Part shown: in pieces, positions 17,769 to 27,037 of the stretch | Layout: the number at the start of each line of letters is the position of its first letter | How positions within the stretch are numbered: the stretch's first letter is position 1 | Assembly: GCF_013602415.1 (NCBI RefSeq) | Contig: NZ_WPAG02000003.1 | Location: forward strand, 682,001-746,000 | Length of the DNA: 64,000 nucleotides | Source of the DNA: Rhodococcus sp. B50 | GTDB lineage: Bacteria > Actinomycetota > Actinomycetes > Mycobacteriales > Mycobacteriaceae | Direction of reading: 5' to 3' | Notes under the pieces: generated by a model | Told to the model about the DNA's origin: nothing | Database searches by the model: none | Seen by the model: only the letters and a program-made list of their open reading frames with translations | Translations under genes and position numbers: made by a program

Positions 17769-18694
17769 ATTTCATTGACGACCATGACTTCTCGGTCGGT
17801 CTCGTACTACGGGTCCTGGATATCGCGTCGTCGACCTACTACGACTGGCGGGCACGGGTGACCCTGCCGTCGCGGCGGCGACGGGAGGACGCCGCACTGC
17901 TGGAGTTGATCGATGAGATCCGCGCCTCGCACGAGTTCGCCGCCACCTACGGCTCCCCGCGGGTCTGGCTCGAACTGCGCCGCCGCGGGGTGCGGGTCGG
18001 CCGTAAACGCGTCGAACGGATCATGCGGGAGAACGATCGCCGCGGCGCCTACCTGCGGAAAGGCTGGAAGGGTGGCTCGACGAAGCAGAATCCGCGGCAC
18101 ACCGCCGCCCCGGACCTGCTGGAGCGCGATTTCACGGCAACGGCACCGAACCGCAAGTGGGTGGCGGATCTGACGCGGATACCGACCGGTGAGGGAGTGC
18201 TGTGGCTGGCCAGTGTGCGTGACGCCTTCTCCAACAAGGTCGTCGGCTGGCGATCCGGGCCGAGAGCGGACACCGATCTGGTGCTCTCCGCGCTCGACTA
18301 TGCCCTGTATTCCCGCGACATCCGGGCCGGGGAGCTGACTTTCCACAGCGACAAGGGCTGTCAGTATACGGCGGTTCGGTTCACGCAGCGGCTCGTCGAT
18401 GCCGGCATCGCCCCGTCCACCGGCAGCGTCGGGGACAGCTTCGACAACGCGCTCGCCGAAAATCTGTGGTCGACCTTGAAAATTGAATTGATGTACTGGC
18501 CTGCAATCACTTTCGCCACTCGATCGGAGGCGGAGTTCGCGTTGTTCCGCTATATCGACGGGTGGTACAACCCACGCAGGATTCAGGCCGGCTTGGGCGG
18601 TCTCTCACCGGACGAATACGAACACGCTTACCACGACCGACCAGGTGGACAGGAGGCAGATATTATCCAACCTGAGCTCATCGGAGCCATGTAG
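17765..18694 (+). CDS. IS3-family transposase OrfB (copy 1)
   Basis: 309 residues, full length. HTH_21 region (AATYGSPRVWLELRRRGVRV), then the rve integrase core with catalytic acids in WVADLTRIPT (D), FHSDKGCQYTA (D) and DSFDNALAENLWSTLK (E). Intact, so the element may be active. Confidence 0.95.
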   Translation: MNFIDDHDFSVGLVLRVLDIASSTYYDWRARVTLPSRRRREDAALLELIDEIRASHEFAATYGSPRVWLELRRRGVRVGRKRVERIMRENDRRGAYLRKGWKGGSTKQNPRHTAAPDLLERDFTATAPNRKWVADLTRIPTGEGVLWLASVRDAFSNKVVGWRSGPRADTDLVLSALDYALYSRDIRAGELTFHSDKGCQYTAVRFTQRLVDAGIAPSTGSVGDSFDNALAENLWSTLKIELMYWPAITFATRSEAEFALFRYIDGWYNPRRIQAGLGGLSPDEYEHAYHDRPGGQEADIIQPELIGAM

Positions 18695-18905
18695 AAAAGT
18701 TTCCGGAGAAGCGGGGGAACCTCACGCCTAGGAAATCTGTCATACCTGTCCCGTTCTGGACCGCTGCTGCGACACGTATTCGAGGCGGGCGAATCCTACG
18801 GGGTGTGGGGGCGCAATGATCGTCGAGGAACGCGCCCTATTCCCTCGCCGGGTGTTCGATCTCCCTGCCCGTTAACCCCTTCTCATTTCGAATTTAGGAG
18901 TGCAG

Positions 18906-20192
18906 TTGTCCCACATCGTCCAGGTAGGAGCCCGCGAAATCCTCGACTCCCGTGGCAACCCCACGGTCGAGGTCGAGGTGCTGCTCGAGGACGGAAGTTT
19001 CGCCCGCGCTGCAGTCCCGTCGGGCGCCTCCACCGGCGAGCACGAGGCCGTGGAGCTGCGTGACGGCGGCGAGCGTTACCTCGGCAAGGGCGTCGAGAAG
19101 GCCGTCGAGGCCGTCCTCGCGGAGATCGGCCCGGCCATCATCGGCCTCGACGCCACCGAGCAGCGCACCGTCGACCAGGCGCTCCTCGATGCCGACGGCA
19201 CCCCCGACAAGGGCCGCCTCGGCGCGAACGCCCTGCTCGGCGCGTCGCTCGCCGTCGCGAAGGCCGGCGCGGAGTCGTCCGGGCTCGAGCTGTTCCGCTA
19301 CGTCGGCGGCCCGAACGCCCACATCCTTCCCGTTCCGATGATGAACATCCTCAACGGTGGTGCCCACGCCGACACGGGCGTCGACGTCCAGGAGTTCATG
19401 GTCGCGCCGATCGGTGCCCCGACCTTCAAGGAATCCCTCCGCTGGGGTGCCGAGGTCTATCACTCCCTCAAGTCCGTGCTCAAGAGCAAGGGTCTGGCCA
19501 CCGGCCTCGGCGACGAGGGCGGTTTCGCCCCCGACGTCGCGGGCACCAAGGCCGCGCTCGACCTGATCAGCGAGGCCATCGCCAAGACCGGCCTGAAGCT
19601 GGGCAGCGATGTCGCGCTCGCTCTGGACGTCGCGGCCACCGAGTTCTACACCGAGGGCACCGGCTACAAGTTCGAGGGCCAGAACCGGACGGCGGCCGAG
19701 ATGGGCGCCTTCTACGCCGACCTGCTCGGCCAGTACCCGCTGGTCTCCATCGAGGATCCGCTCAGCGAGGACGACTGGGAGGGCTGGGTCGCGCTCACCG
19801 AGGCGATCGGCGACAGGATCCAGCTCGTCGGCGACGACCTGTTCGTCACCAACCCGGAGCGCCTCGAGGACGGCATCGTCCGTGGCGCCGCGAACGCGCT
19901 GCTCGTGAAGGTCAACCAGATCGGCACCCTCACCGAGACCCTCGACGCCGTCGACCTCGCGCACCGCAACGGCTACAAGACGATGATGAGCCACCGGTCC
20001 GGGGAGACCGAGGACACCATCATCGCCGATCTCGCCGTCGCCGTCGGCAGCGGACAGATCAAGACCGGCGCGCCCGCCCGCTCGGAGCGTGTCGCGAAGT
20101 ACAACCAGCTGCTGCGCATCGAGGAGTCCCTCGGTGACGTCGCTCGCTACGCCGGCGAGCTCGCCTTCCCGCGGTTCTCCGTCGAGGGCTGA
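18906..20192 (+). CDS. eno: enolase
   Basis: 428 residues. All active-site elements are present: SGASTGEHEA, GGAHAD (His), GDEGGFAPD (Glu), LALDVAATEFY (Asp), SIEDPLSEDDW (Glu), VGDDLFVTN (Asp), LVKVNQIGT (Lys), MMSHRSGETED (His-Arg-Ser) and KTGAPARSER (Lys). It interconverts 2-phosphoglycerate and PEP. The TTG at 18906 is preferred because AGGAG lies five bases upstream; a GTG at 18900 would overlap that site. Before the IS3 insertion it probably continued the permease-pyk operon. Confidence 0.96.
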   Translation: MSHIVQVGAREILDSRGNPTVEVEVLLEDGSFARAAVPSGASTGEHEAVELRDGGERYLGKGVEKAVEAVLAEIGPAIIGLDATEQRTVDQALLDADGTPDKGRLGANALLGASLAVAKAGAESSGLELFRYVGGPNAHILPVPMMNILNGGAHADTGVDVQEFMVAPIGAPTFKESLRWGAEVYHSLKSVLKSKGLATGLGDEGGFAPDVAGTKAALDLISEAIAKTGLKLGSDVALALDVAATEFYTEGTGYKFEGQNRTAAEMGAFYADLLGQYPLVSIEDPLSEDDWEGWVALTEAIGDRIQLVGDDLFVTNPERLEDGIVRGAANALLVKVNQIGTLTETLDAVDLAHRNGYKTMMSHRSGETEDTIIADLAVAVGSGQIKTGAPARSERVAKYNQLLRIEESLGDVARYAGELAFPRFSVEG

Positions 20193-20405
20193 CCGCCGGC
20201 ATGAGTCAGCGCGGTAGATCTACGCGATGGTGTACTTCTACCTTCAACTCGTTTGCGGTCGTTGCTGCAGGACGTCGCAATGAGTCCGCAGCGCCGAGCG
20301 GCAGTGACCGGCAGCGGGCCGAGCGTGTCCGGTTGATCAACGATCAATAGCACTGGTCGTTTTCAACAAAACACTGGCACCGGACGCACCACCTTCGTTG
20401 GGTTG

Positions 20406-20612
20406 TCACCGATGCACGGGTGTGGGGAAGTGTCGTCTACCCGGATCAGGGCAAACGTTGGGTGTCGCGCGGCGGGGCCAGTCGGGGGTCTGGCTGTGTT
20501 GACGGGCACGCAGGTAGCCGTACGCGCAGACGGCCATCAGCACCAGCGCTCCGAGTAGCAGCCCGGCGGTCACAATCACGCATTTGCAACATCCGCCACT
20601 TGTGGTCGGCAT
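20406..20612 (-). CDS. possible small membrane protein
   Basis: 68 residues with one clear hydrophobic segment (VIVTAGLLLGALVLMAVCAY) after a Cys-rich start (TSGGCCKC) and a polar C-terminus. No strong ribosome site is seen. A transmembrane-like segment in a GC-rich frame can arise by chance, so this is tentative. Confidence 0.35.
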   Translation of the reverse strand: MPTTSGGCCKCVIVTAGLLLGALVLMAVCAYGYLRARQHSQTPDWPRRATPNVCPDPGRRHFPTPVHR

Positions 20613-20657
20613 CGTGCGGTGGCATCAGCTCGCCGATAACCACTTCTGGAGGTACAC

Positions 20658-21240
20658 GTGAACGCCGACAACCGGATCCCGACCAGCTCCCCGTGGGGCG
20701 CCGTGCAGGACGGCCGCGTTCTCGCCCATGGCATCATCATCGCCTCGACAGCCGGGCACGGCGGCGTGCGGATCAGCCCCGCACGGTTGAAACAAATGCC
20801 TGCCGCCCTGCGACTCGGGCGCCGGCGCTGGTTCGAGGAAGACTGCGAGGCAGCACTCGTCGGACTTGCCTTTGCCGACGACCTCGAATTCACCGACAGT
20901 CGGCGAGACGACCTGGCCGCCGTCGTCGCCAAATTGGTTCCCGACGAACTGGGAGGCGTACTTCGGTCGCACGCTCGAGCCGGGAGAGTCGTACCTGCGG
21001 GACAAGGAAACCTTCGAAGCGGCCACGGCCGACCAGTTCGTCGTCGACAGTGCGTTGGGGGACTGGCACGAGGACGTCCCGGCAGGACTGGTCGGAGTGA
21101 CCGCACTCCGCCGCAGTGACGGCATCCGCGGCAAGTTCCTGGTGGCCGCGGAGCGGTACTCCCGGCGCAACCGGTTCGGGTACGTGATCGACGAGACGGT
21201 CGACGTGGTGTGGTCGTCCGCGCCGAAACTCGCGGCGTAG
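20658..21240 (+). pseudogene. DUF7007-like protein, frameshifted
   Basis: A GTG with GGAGG upstream starts NADNRIPTSSPWGAVQDGRV...RRRWFEEDCEAALVGLAFAD. Near 20935 the coherent sequence moves to another frame, NWEAYFGRTLEPGESYLRDK...DQFVVDSALGDWHEDVP, ending at 21240. Together the two parts read like one protein of about 190 residues of an actinobacterial family often found on plasmids and phages; I label it DUF7007-like from memory. One base gained or lost at about 20935 (mutation or sequencing error) explains the break. Confidence 0.6.
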
Positions 21241-21267
21241 TCACCGGACGGTCGGCCCTCGGGGAAG

Positions 21268-22351
21268 TCAGTCCTGCCCACCGGCTTTTGGGTCGGTCAG
21301 CCGCAGCATGGTCAGGAACAGGTGGGCGGCGGTGACGAGGGTGACGTGGTGGTGCCAACCGAGCCAGGAACGGCCCTCGAAATGATCGAGTCCGAGGGCG
21401 ACCTTGAGCTCACGGTAGTCGTGTTCGATACGCCAACGCAGCTTCGCGAGTCGGACGAGCTCGTCGATCGGGGTGTCGGCGGGCAGGGTCGACAGCCAAT
21501 AATCGGTGGGCTGCGCTGCGCCGGTTGGCCATTCGGCCAGCAACCACACCTGTTCGACCGAGCCGTCGTCGGCGCGAGGCACCCGATGTCCCGCGGGGCG
21601 GGCCCGTAGCGCGACGAACTGGGAGCGCATGACGGCCTCGGGATTGCCCGGTGTGGACTTGGTGCCCCGTCGCCACGACACCGTCAGCGCCTGATTTCGT
21701 CCGGCGGCGGTCACCATGTCCTGGCAGCTCGATTTCGGGACCCGGTAACGAGCGGTGAAGGGGCGGCCTCGACCGGTGCGTGGTGGGGTCTCGGGGACAG
21801 CGTCGGCCGGGTACACGCTGGTCGTGGCCTTGACCGCCACCATGTAGGCAATACCGCGGGCGGTGAGTTCGCCACGGAACTGGGCGCCCTCACCGTAGCC
21901 GGCATCGGCAACGACCACACCTGGCCGGGGGCGGCCCCAGGCGAGGAGTTCGTCGATCATCTCCACCGCCATCGCCGACTTGGAGCGATGCCGCTGGTCG
22001 GACGGTATCGCCGACTTCACCCGCCGAGCGGCAACCGCACTCGCCTCATCAGAGTCCTCGACACACCCATCGTCCCAGCTCGGCGGCACGAACAATCGCC
22101 AGTTCAGGGGGCAGGACGCCTCATCGGACGCGGCGTGCACGCTGACCGCGATCTGACAATTTCCGACCTTGCCCAAGGTGCCCGAGTACTGCCGTGCCAC
22201 GCACGGTGAGGCGTCGCCGTCCTTGGCGAATCCGGTGTCGTCGACCACCCACGCATCCGGGGCGATCACCTCGCACGCTGTGCGGGAGAGCACCATACGC
22301 ACCGGTTCGACCTTCCACGGCGAGCTGGTCACGAACTGCTGCAACCGTTGA
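21268..22351 (-). pseudogene. IS701-family transposase, N-terminally truncated
   Basis: About 360 residues of an IS701 (DDE_5) transposase: QQFVTSSPWKVEPVR, AWVVDDTGFAKDG (catalytic Asp), VVVADAGYGEGAQFR (Asp), RWRIEHDYRELKVALGLDHF (Glu). The frame runs upstream to 22351, where it meets the left end of an IS3 element; roughly the first 60-80 residues are missing. Confidence 0.88.
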
Positions 22352-22413
22352 TGGGGGCTCCCCCTTGAGTATGGACATCGTGAACACTGGATCCTGAGGA
22401 TCCAGAGAAAGTG

Positions 22414-22749
22414 ATGTCACAGATGGCGAAGAAGGCATACTCGGCGGAATTCAAGGCCGATGCCGTCGCGCTGTACCTGTCCGACCCGAGCCACACCTTC
22501 GATGGCATCGGCAACGACCTGGGCGTCAGCCGGGAGACCCTGCGCAACTGGGTCCGCGCCGAACGCAAACGCACCGGCACCCCCACCGCCGACAGGCCCC
22601 GGAAGCCGGCATCGACGGGCGGGGTATCGTCCGAGTCCGTGTTGGAGGAAGAAAACAGGCAGCTCAAGGCCCAGATCCGGAAGCTGGAGACCGAGCGGGA
22701 GATCCTGCGCAGGGCCGCGAAATATTTCGCGGGCGAGACGAATTGGTGA
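22414..22749 (+). CDS. IS3-family OrfA (element A; orfB absent)
   Basis: 111 residues: HTH_Tnp_1 (KKAYSAEFKADAVALYLSDP, GVSRETLRNWVRAE) and a coiled-coil tail ending REILRRAAKYFAGETNW. The left IS end lies about 22352 (GGGGGCTCCCCC). Directly after the stop the sequence becomes the end of an ISAzo13-type element, so orfB is lost. A diverged partner in inverted orientation is at 27038-27376. Confidence 0.85.
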   Translation: MSQMAKKAYSAEFKADAVALYLSDPSHTFDGIGNDLGVSRETLRNWVRAERKRTGTPTADRPRKPASTGGVSSESVLEEENRQLKAQIRKLETEREILRRAAKYFAGETNW

Positions 22750-22793
22750 GGAGCCGTAACTTACAGATGTTTCGATAATTGAGTGAGTACGGA

Positions 22794-22985
22794 TCATAAG
22801 GAAAGTCCGGTGTGGTCGAGGAAACCGTGGCACAGGTCGTAGCTCGAGCCGATCCGGGTCAGCCCGGTCTCGGTTGCGGTGCGGACCTCGTCGAGGGTAT
22901 CGGGACACAGGTTGGCCAGTTCGGTGGATTTCATGTTCCCCCAGACCTGTTCGATCGGGTTGAGTTCGGGCGCATACGCCGGGAG
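22794..22985 (-). pseudogene. IS630 transposase, C-terminal part (severed)
   Basis: Encodes PAYAPELNPIEQVWGNMKST (final catalytic Glu block) through the C-terminus, stop at 22794. It joins in frame to VERL at the other end of the IS3 insertion (24318) when the IS3 copy and one GAG repeat are removed. Confidence 0.88.
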
Positions 22986-23055
22986 TGAGCTTCCCCCGCC
23001 TTCCCGGAGACTTCCGAACCAGGTTTGATCGTAGGAACCGAGGAAGGACGTCATC

Positions 23056-23364
23056 GTGGGAACGAGGAAGTATCCACCGGAGTTGCGTGAGCGTGCGGTC
23101 CGGTTGTATCGGGAGTCCGATCCGAAGCCGGTGCTCCGGCGGCTGGCCGAGCAGCTGAACGTGCATCCCGAGGCGCTGCGGACCTGGATCCGGCAGGCCG
23201 AGGCCGATCACGGCGAGCGCGACGACCGGCCGACGACGGCGATGCTCGAGGAGAACCGGCGCTTGGCGAAGGAGAACGCGGAGCTGCGTCGGGTCAATGA
23301 GGTGCTGCGGGCGGCGAGTGCGTATTTTGCGTCGGAGATCGACCCGACCCGGAGAAGGTCATGA
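23056..23364 (+). CDS. IS3-family transposase OrfA (copy 2)
   Basis: 102 residues, same protein as the orfA at 17460-17768, with HTH and zipper regions intact; overlaps its orfB by ATGA. Confidence 0.93.
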   Translation: MGTRKYPPELRERAVRLYRESDPKPVLRRLAEQLNVHPEALRTWIRQAEADHGERDDRPTTAMLEENRRLAKENAELRRVNEVLRAASAYFASEIDPTRRRS

Positions 23365-24290
23365 ATTTCATTGACGACCATGACTTCTCGGTCGGTCTCG
23401 TACTACGGGTCCTGGATATCGCGTCGTCGACCTACTACGACTGGCGGGCACGGGTGACCCTGCCGTCGCGGCGGCGACGGGAGGACGCCGCACTGCTGGA
23501 GTTGATCGATGAGATCCGCGCCTCGCACGAGTTCGCCGCCACCTACGGCTCCCCGCGGGTCTGGCTCGAACTGCGCCGCCGCGGGGTGCGGGTCGGCCGT
23601 AAACGCGTCGAACGGATCATGCGGGAGAACGATCGCCGCGGCGCCTACCTGCGGAAAGGCTGGAAGGGTGGCTCGACGAAGCAGAATCCGCGGCACACCG
23701 CCGCCCCGGACCTGCTGGAGCGCGATTTCACGGCAACGGCACCGAACCGCAAGTGGGTGGCGGATCTGACGCGGATACCGACCGGTGAGGGAGTGCTGTG
23801 GCTGGCCAGTGTGCGTGACGCCTTCTCCAACAAGGTCGTCGGCTGGCGATCCGGGCCGAGAGCGGACACCGATCTGGTGCTCTCCGCGCTCGACTATGCC
23901 CTGTATTCCCGCGACATCCGGGCCGGGGAGCTGACTTTCCACAGCGACAAGGGCTGTCAGTATACGGCGGTTCGGTTCACGCAGCGGCTCGTCGATGCCG
24001 GCATCGCCCCGTCCACCGGCAGCGTCGGGGACAGCTTCGACAACGCGCTCGCCGAAAATCTGTGGTCGACCTTGAAAATTGAATTGATGTACTGGCCTGC
24101 AATCACTTTCGCCACTCGATCGGAGGCGGAGTTCGCGTTGTTCCGCTATATCGACGGGTGGTACAACCCACGCAGGATTCAGGCCGGCTTGGGCGGTCTC
24201 TCACCGGACGAATACGAACACGCTTACCACGACCGACCAGGTGGACAGGAGGCAGATATTATCCAACCTGAGCTCATCGGAGCCATGTAG
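23361..24290 (+). CDS. IS3-family transposase OrfB (copy 2)
   Basis: 309 residues, same protein as the orfB at 17765-18694, with an intact DDE triad (VADLTRIP, FHSDKGCQYT, NALAENLWSTLK). Confidence 0.95.
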   Translation: MNFIDDHDFSVGLVLRVLDIASSTYYDWRARVTLPSRRRREDAALLELIDEIRASHEFAATYGSPRVWLELRRRGVRVGRKRVERIMRENDRRGAYLRKGWKGGSTKQNPRHTAAPDLLERDFTATAPNRKWVADLTRIPTGEGVLWLASVRDAFSNKVVGWRSGPRADTDLVLSALDYALYSRDIRAGELTFHSDKGCQYTAVRFTQRLVDAGIAPSTGSVGDSFDNALAENLWSTLKIELMYWPAITFATRSEAEFALFRYIDGWYNPRRIQAGLGGLSPDEYEHAYHDRPGGQEADIIQPELIGAM

Positions 24291-24317
24291 AAAAGTTTCC
24301 GGAGAAGCGGGGGAACC

Positions 24318-25213
24318 TCAGAGGCGTTCGACGTGGAGCCAGTGGCGTTGGGTGGCCAGCCAGGCGGTCATCGCCCGGGACCGGTGGGCCATGAGCCCGT
24401 CCCAGAGCACGATGAGCTTCTCACCGGCGAAGTGGGCGCGTAGTTCGGTGAGGAACTCGATGAGCTTGCCGGTGTCGTAGGCGCCGTCGGTCATGGAAAA
24501 CACGAACGCGCTTTCGCTGCGGTCGGGGCGATAGGCCAGCACCCCGGCCATGGACATGCGCTTCCAGGAAAAACGGTGACGGAGTACGGGTGTGACACCT
24601 TTCGGCGCCCAGGTCGCGCGGACCACCGGGAGCAGCGAAACACCGCTTTCGTCCTGGAAGCAGATCCATGCACCTCGGCGCCGCGCTATTTTTTTATCCG
24701 CGGCCACTCGTTCTCACGCCACGCAACGATGGCATCCTCGTCGCGTTCGACCGCCCGCCGGGCGGGACGTTGCCGGCTCCAGCCGAGCCTGGTCCGCAGA
24801 ATCGTCCACGTCTGGGTGGGACCGTAGGTCACGCCGGTGAGCCGCTCGATCACGATCGCGACCCGCCCCAGGGTCCATACCCCGGTGGCGAAGCCGTGAG
24901 CCTGGGGGCCTTTGAGCAGTTCTTCTCGGATCACCTCGATCTGGGTGTCGTCGAGACGTGGCCGGCGTCCCGCCCGACCTGCACCTTCGAGCGCTTCGCT
25001 ACCACCTTCGGTCCACTGCCGAAACCATCGGGACGCAGTCTGCTGGGAAACCTCTAATTCGACCGCGACATCGATCTGCCGTCGTCCTGCGGCGAACATC
25101 TCCGCGGCCTGCATCCGCCGCTCGCGCAACGCGTCGAGATCACGACGAGCTCCGCGTTGCTTGTCTTTCCGGGCGTCGGACTCCCCGCCGGAACCGGTCT
25201 TCTTCCCTGCCAT
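24318..25213 (-). pseudogene. IS630 transposase, N-terminal and central part in two frames
   Basis: The first frame (25213-24686, 175 residues) holds the HTH/winged-helix half (AAGRRQIDVAVELEVSQQTA, VTYGPTQTWTILRTRLGWS). The second (24707-24318) holds WICFQDESGVSLLP (Asp) and KLIVLWDGLMAHRSRAM (Asp). The frames overlap at a run of seven A, reading IKK then stop in one frame and KKIARRR in the other, as expected for -1 programmed frameshifting known in IS630 relatives. The gene ends at the IS3 junction. Confidence 0.85.
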
Positions 25214-25278
25214 TCGTCAATGATCAAGCAGTGCGGTGCGAATCATGCACAACGACACGCCCTATTACCGAAACATCT

Positions 25279-26970
25279 TTAACTACTGCCGGAATTGATC
25301 TCGTTGTCGTGGTCCTGGATCAGGCGCTTCAAGGCTTCGAGCGTGCGGGGAGGGCGGGCCCGGCGGAAGACGAGGACTCTTGCGAGCTCGGGCCCGGCGA
25401 AGGCCAGCATCGGCTTGGACCTGCCGGCGTGGTAGCTCAGCACGTTGCGCTTGCGGCCCATCAATTCGGCCGCGAGGGTCAAGGTGACGGTGTTACGGCT
25501 TCGGAGCACAGCGGTCAGGACGCGGTGACGGTGATCAAGGGTGCCGAAGCCGGGGTTGCGGCCGCGGCCGTCCCTGCCTGCACTTTGCCGTTCGGCCTCG
25601 GTCAGGACCTGTTGACACGGTTCGAGCCGGAGCACGAGCTGGTCGAACTCTTCGCGTGTCAAGCCGGTCAGGACGGGATGGGTGAGTAGGAAAGTCGTTT
25701 CGTCCGGGATCGGTGGCGGTGCTGGCTTGGGTGCGGACCGAGCAGCTTGTACGGGGTCGTGTGGGGCGATCGTGTAGTTCCACTCACCATGGAACTCGTC
25801 GCGAGTGACGCGCTCCATGATCGCTTTACGGTTGGCCCGGGTAAGCGTGCGACCGGTGGGGTAGGTGTTCTCGTCCAGCACGGCCTTGATGGTCAGTCCG
25901 GTGCGAGTCCGGGTCGCCGAGATCGTCTGGATCAGTACTTCGTAGCTGGTCAGGGGTTGGCCGCGCAGGCTGTGGGTGATGCGCGAGAACAGGCGATGTT
26001 CGACCTTGTTCCACTTCGATGTCCCGGGCGGGAAGTGGGCGACCGTGACGAACAGTCCGGACTCGTCGGCGAAGGCAGCGAGGTCCATCTTGAACAGGTG
26101 GGAGTCGGCGGAGTTCGCTCCGCCGGAGTCCGCTGTGACCAGCAGCCTGCCAGCGCCGGGGTAGTCCGCCTTGCCCTGGTCATTCCACCAGCGGCGCAGG
26201 GACTCCACTGCGAAGGCGGCGGTGTTGCGGTTGGTGCCCACGTTCACCCAGCCGGTGTCTCGTCCCAGGTCATAGACGCCGTAGGGGATGGCGACCGGGG
26301 TGTCCGGCCCGGTGAAATCATGGTCCGGAGCGGTGATCGGATTGCCCTTGGGGCGGTAGGCGCGGCCGGGACGAGCGAACTCGCCGATCGGTTCTTTCTG
26401 CTTTGCGTCTACGCTCACCACGGGTAGGCCGCGGGCCAGGAAGAGCTCGGCGGCCGCGTTGATATGGCGGAACTGGGCGTCCCGGTCCGGGGACTGCAAG
26501 CCGGCCCGGGTCTTGGCCATGGCTTGCAGGCTGAATCCCATCTCTCGCAGTAGCCTGCCGACCACTGGAGCGCTGACCGGATGTCCCGCATCGCTCAGCT
26601 CTCGGGCCAAGTCCCGCAATGACGCCGTGGTCCAGCGTAATGCAGACACCGGATCACCCACCTCCCGCGGCTCGATCAGCGCCTCGAGCGCCGGCCGGAG
26701 ACCAGGGTCTCGCACAGCAGCCGACCTGCGGCCGCCGCCTGACCGACGTGTCCGGCCCAATGGCTCTGCCCCGCTGCTAAGTTCGGCGCATCCCCGCGCG
26801 ACGGTCGACTCCGATACTCCCGCCAGCCGGGCCACCGCTACGATCCCGCCGTGGCCCAGCGCTGTGGCCTCCGAAGCCAGATACAGACGACGTTGCCGCT
26901 CATCCAGATGCGGTAGCAACGCTGCGAACTTCACGTCCAGGACAGCCCGGTCCTTCTCAGAAATCCTCAC
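25279..26970 (-). CDS. ISAzo13-type transposase with C-terminal extension
   Basis: 563 residues. The core matches the ISAzo13 DDE family: VVSVDAKQKEPIGEF, GNPITAPDHDF, VTADSGGANSADS, HFPPGTSKWNKVEHRLFS. About 150 residues follow, with LTGLTREEFDQLVLRLEP and a region resembling the HTH that precedes other DDE transposases. It is probably intact. Candidate inverted repeats (GGAGCCGT... at 22750 and, reversed, GGAACCGT... ending 27037) lie directly against two IS3 orfA stop codons; the left end is cut by the IS630 insertion. Confidence 0.85.
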   Translation of the reverse strand: MRISEKDRAVLDVKFAALLPHLDERQRRLYLASEATALGHGGIVAVARLAGVSESTVARGCAELSSGAEPLGRTRRSGGGRRSAAVRDPGLRPALEALIEPREVGDPVSALRWTTASLRDLARELSDAGHPVSAPVVGRLLREMGFSLQAMAKTRAGLQSPDRDAQFRHINAAAELFLARGLPVVSVDAKQKEPIGEFARPGRAYRPKGNPITAPDHDFTGPDTPVAIPYGVYDLGRDTGWVNVGTNRNTAAFAVESLRRWWNDQGKADYPGAGRLLVTADSGGANSADSHLFKMDLAAFADESGLFVTVAHFPPGTSKWNKVEHRLFSRITHSLRGQPLTSYEVLIQTISATRTRTGLTIKAVLDENTYPTGRTLTRANRKAIMERVTRDEFHGEWNYTIAPHDPVQAARSAPKPAPPPIPDETTFLLTHPVLTGLTREEFDQLVLRLEPCQQVLTEAERQSAGRDGRGRNPGFGTLDHRHRVLTAVLRSRNTVTLTLAAELMGRKRNVLSYHAGRSKPMLAFAGPELARVLVFRRARPPRTLEALKRLIQDHDNEINSGSS

Positions 26971-27037
26971 AACAGACCACGTATCACGGCACGCACCGCA
27001 GCTGCCTCAAAACCGTCAGTAATTTACTGACGGTTCC

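Larger units (their letters stand above)
17390..18724 (+). mobile_element. complete IS3-family element, copy 1
   Basis: 1335 bp, bounded by imperfect terminal inverted repeats starting TGAGCTTCCCCCGCCTTCCC (left) and TGAGGTTCCCCCGCTTCTCC (right, reversed), with a 3-bp direct repeat CGC on each side. A copy of the same length, apparently identical, lies at 22986-24320. The insertion separates pyk and the small gene from eno. Confidence 0.93.
22986..24320 (+). mobile_element. complete IS3-family element, copy 2 (inside IS630)
   Basis: Same 1335 bp and same ends as 17390-18724, flanked by 3-bp direct repeats GAG. It inserted into the IS630 transposase gene; the lack of visible differences between copies points to recent transposition. 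Confidence 0.94.
22764..25279 (-). mobile_element. IS630-family element, interrupted by IS3 copy 2
   Basis: Terminal inverted repeats begin AGATGTTTCGATAATTGAG (left) and AGATGTTTCGGTAATAGGG (right, reversed), next to TA dinucleotides as expected for IS630 TA-target duplication. Without the 1335-bp IS3 copy and its 3-bp duplication the element is about 1.18 kb. Confidence 0.82.

Noticed and set aside
18894..19994. 366-codon minus-strand open frame
   Set aside because: Antisense shadow of enolase, rich in Leu/Val/Glu/Gly from complementary codons.
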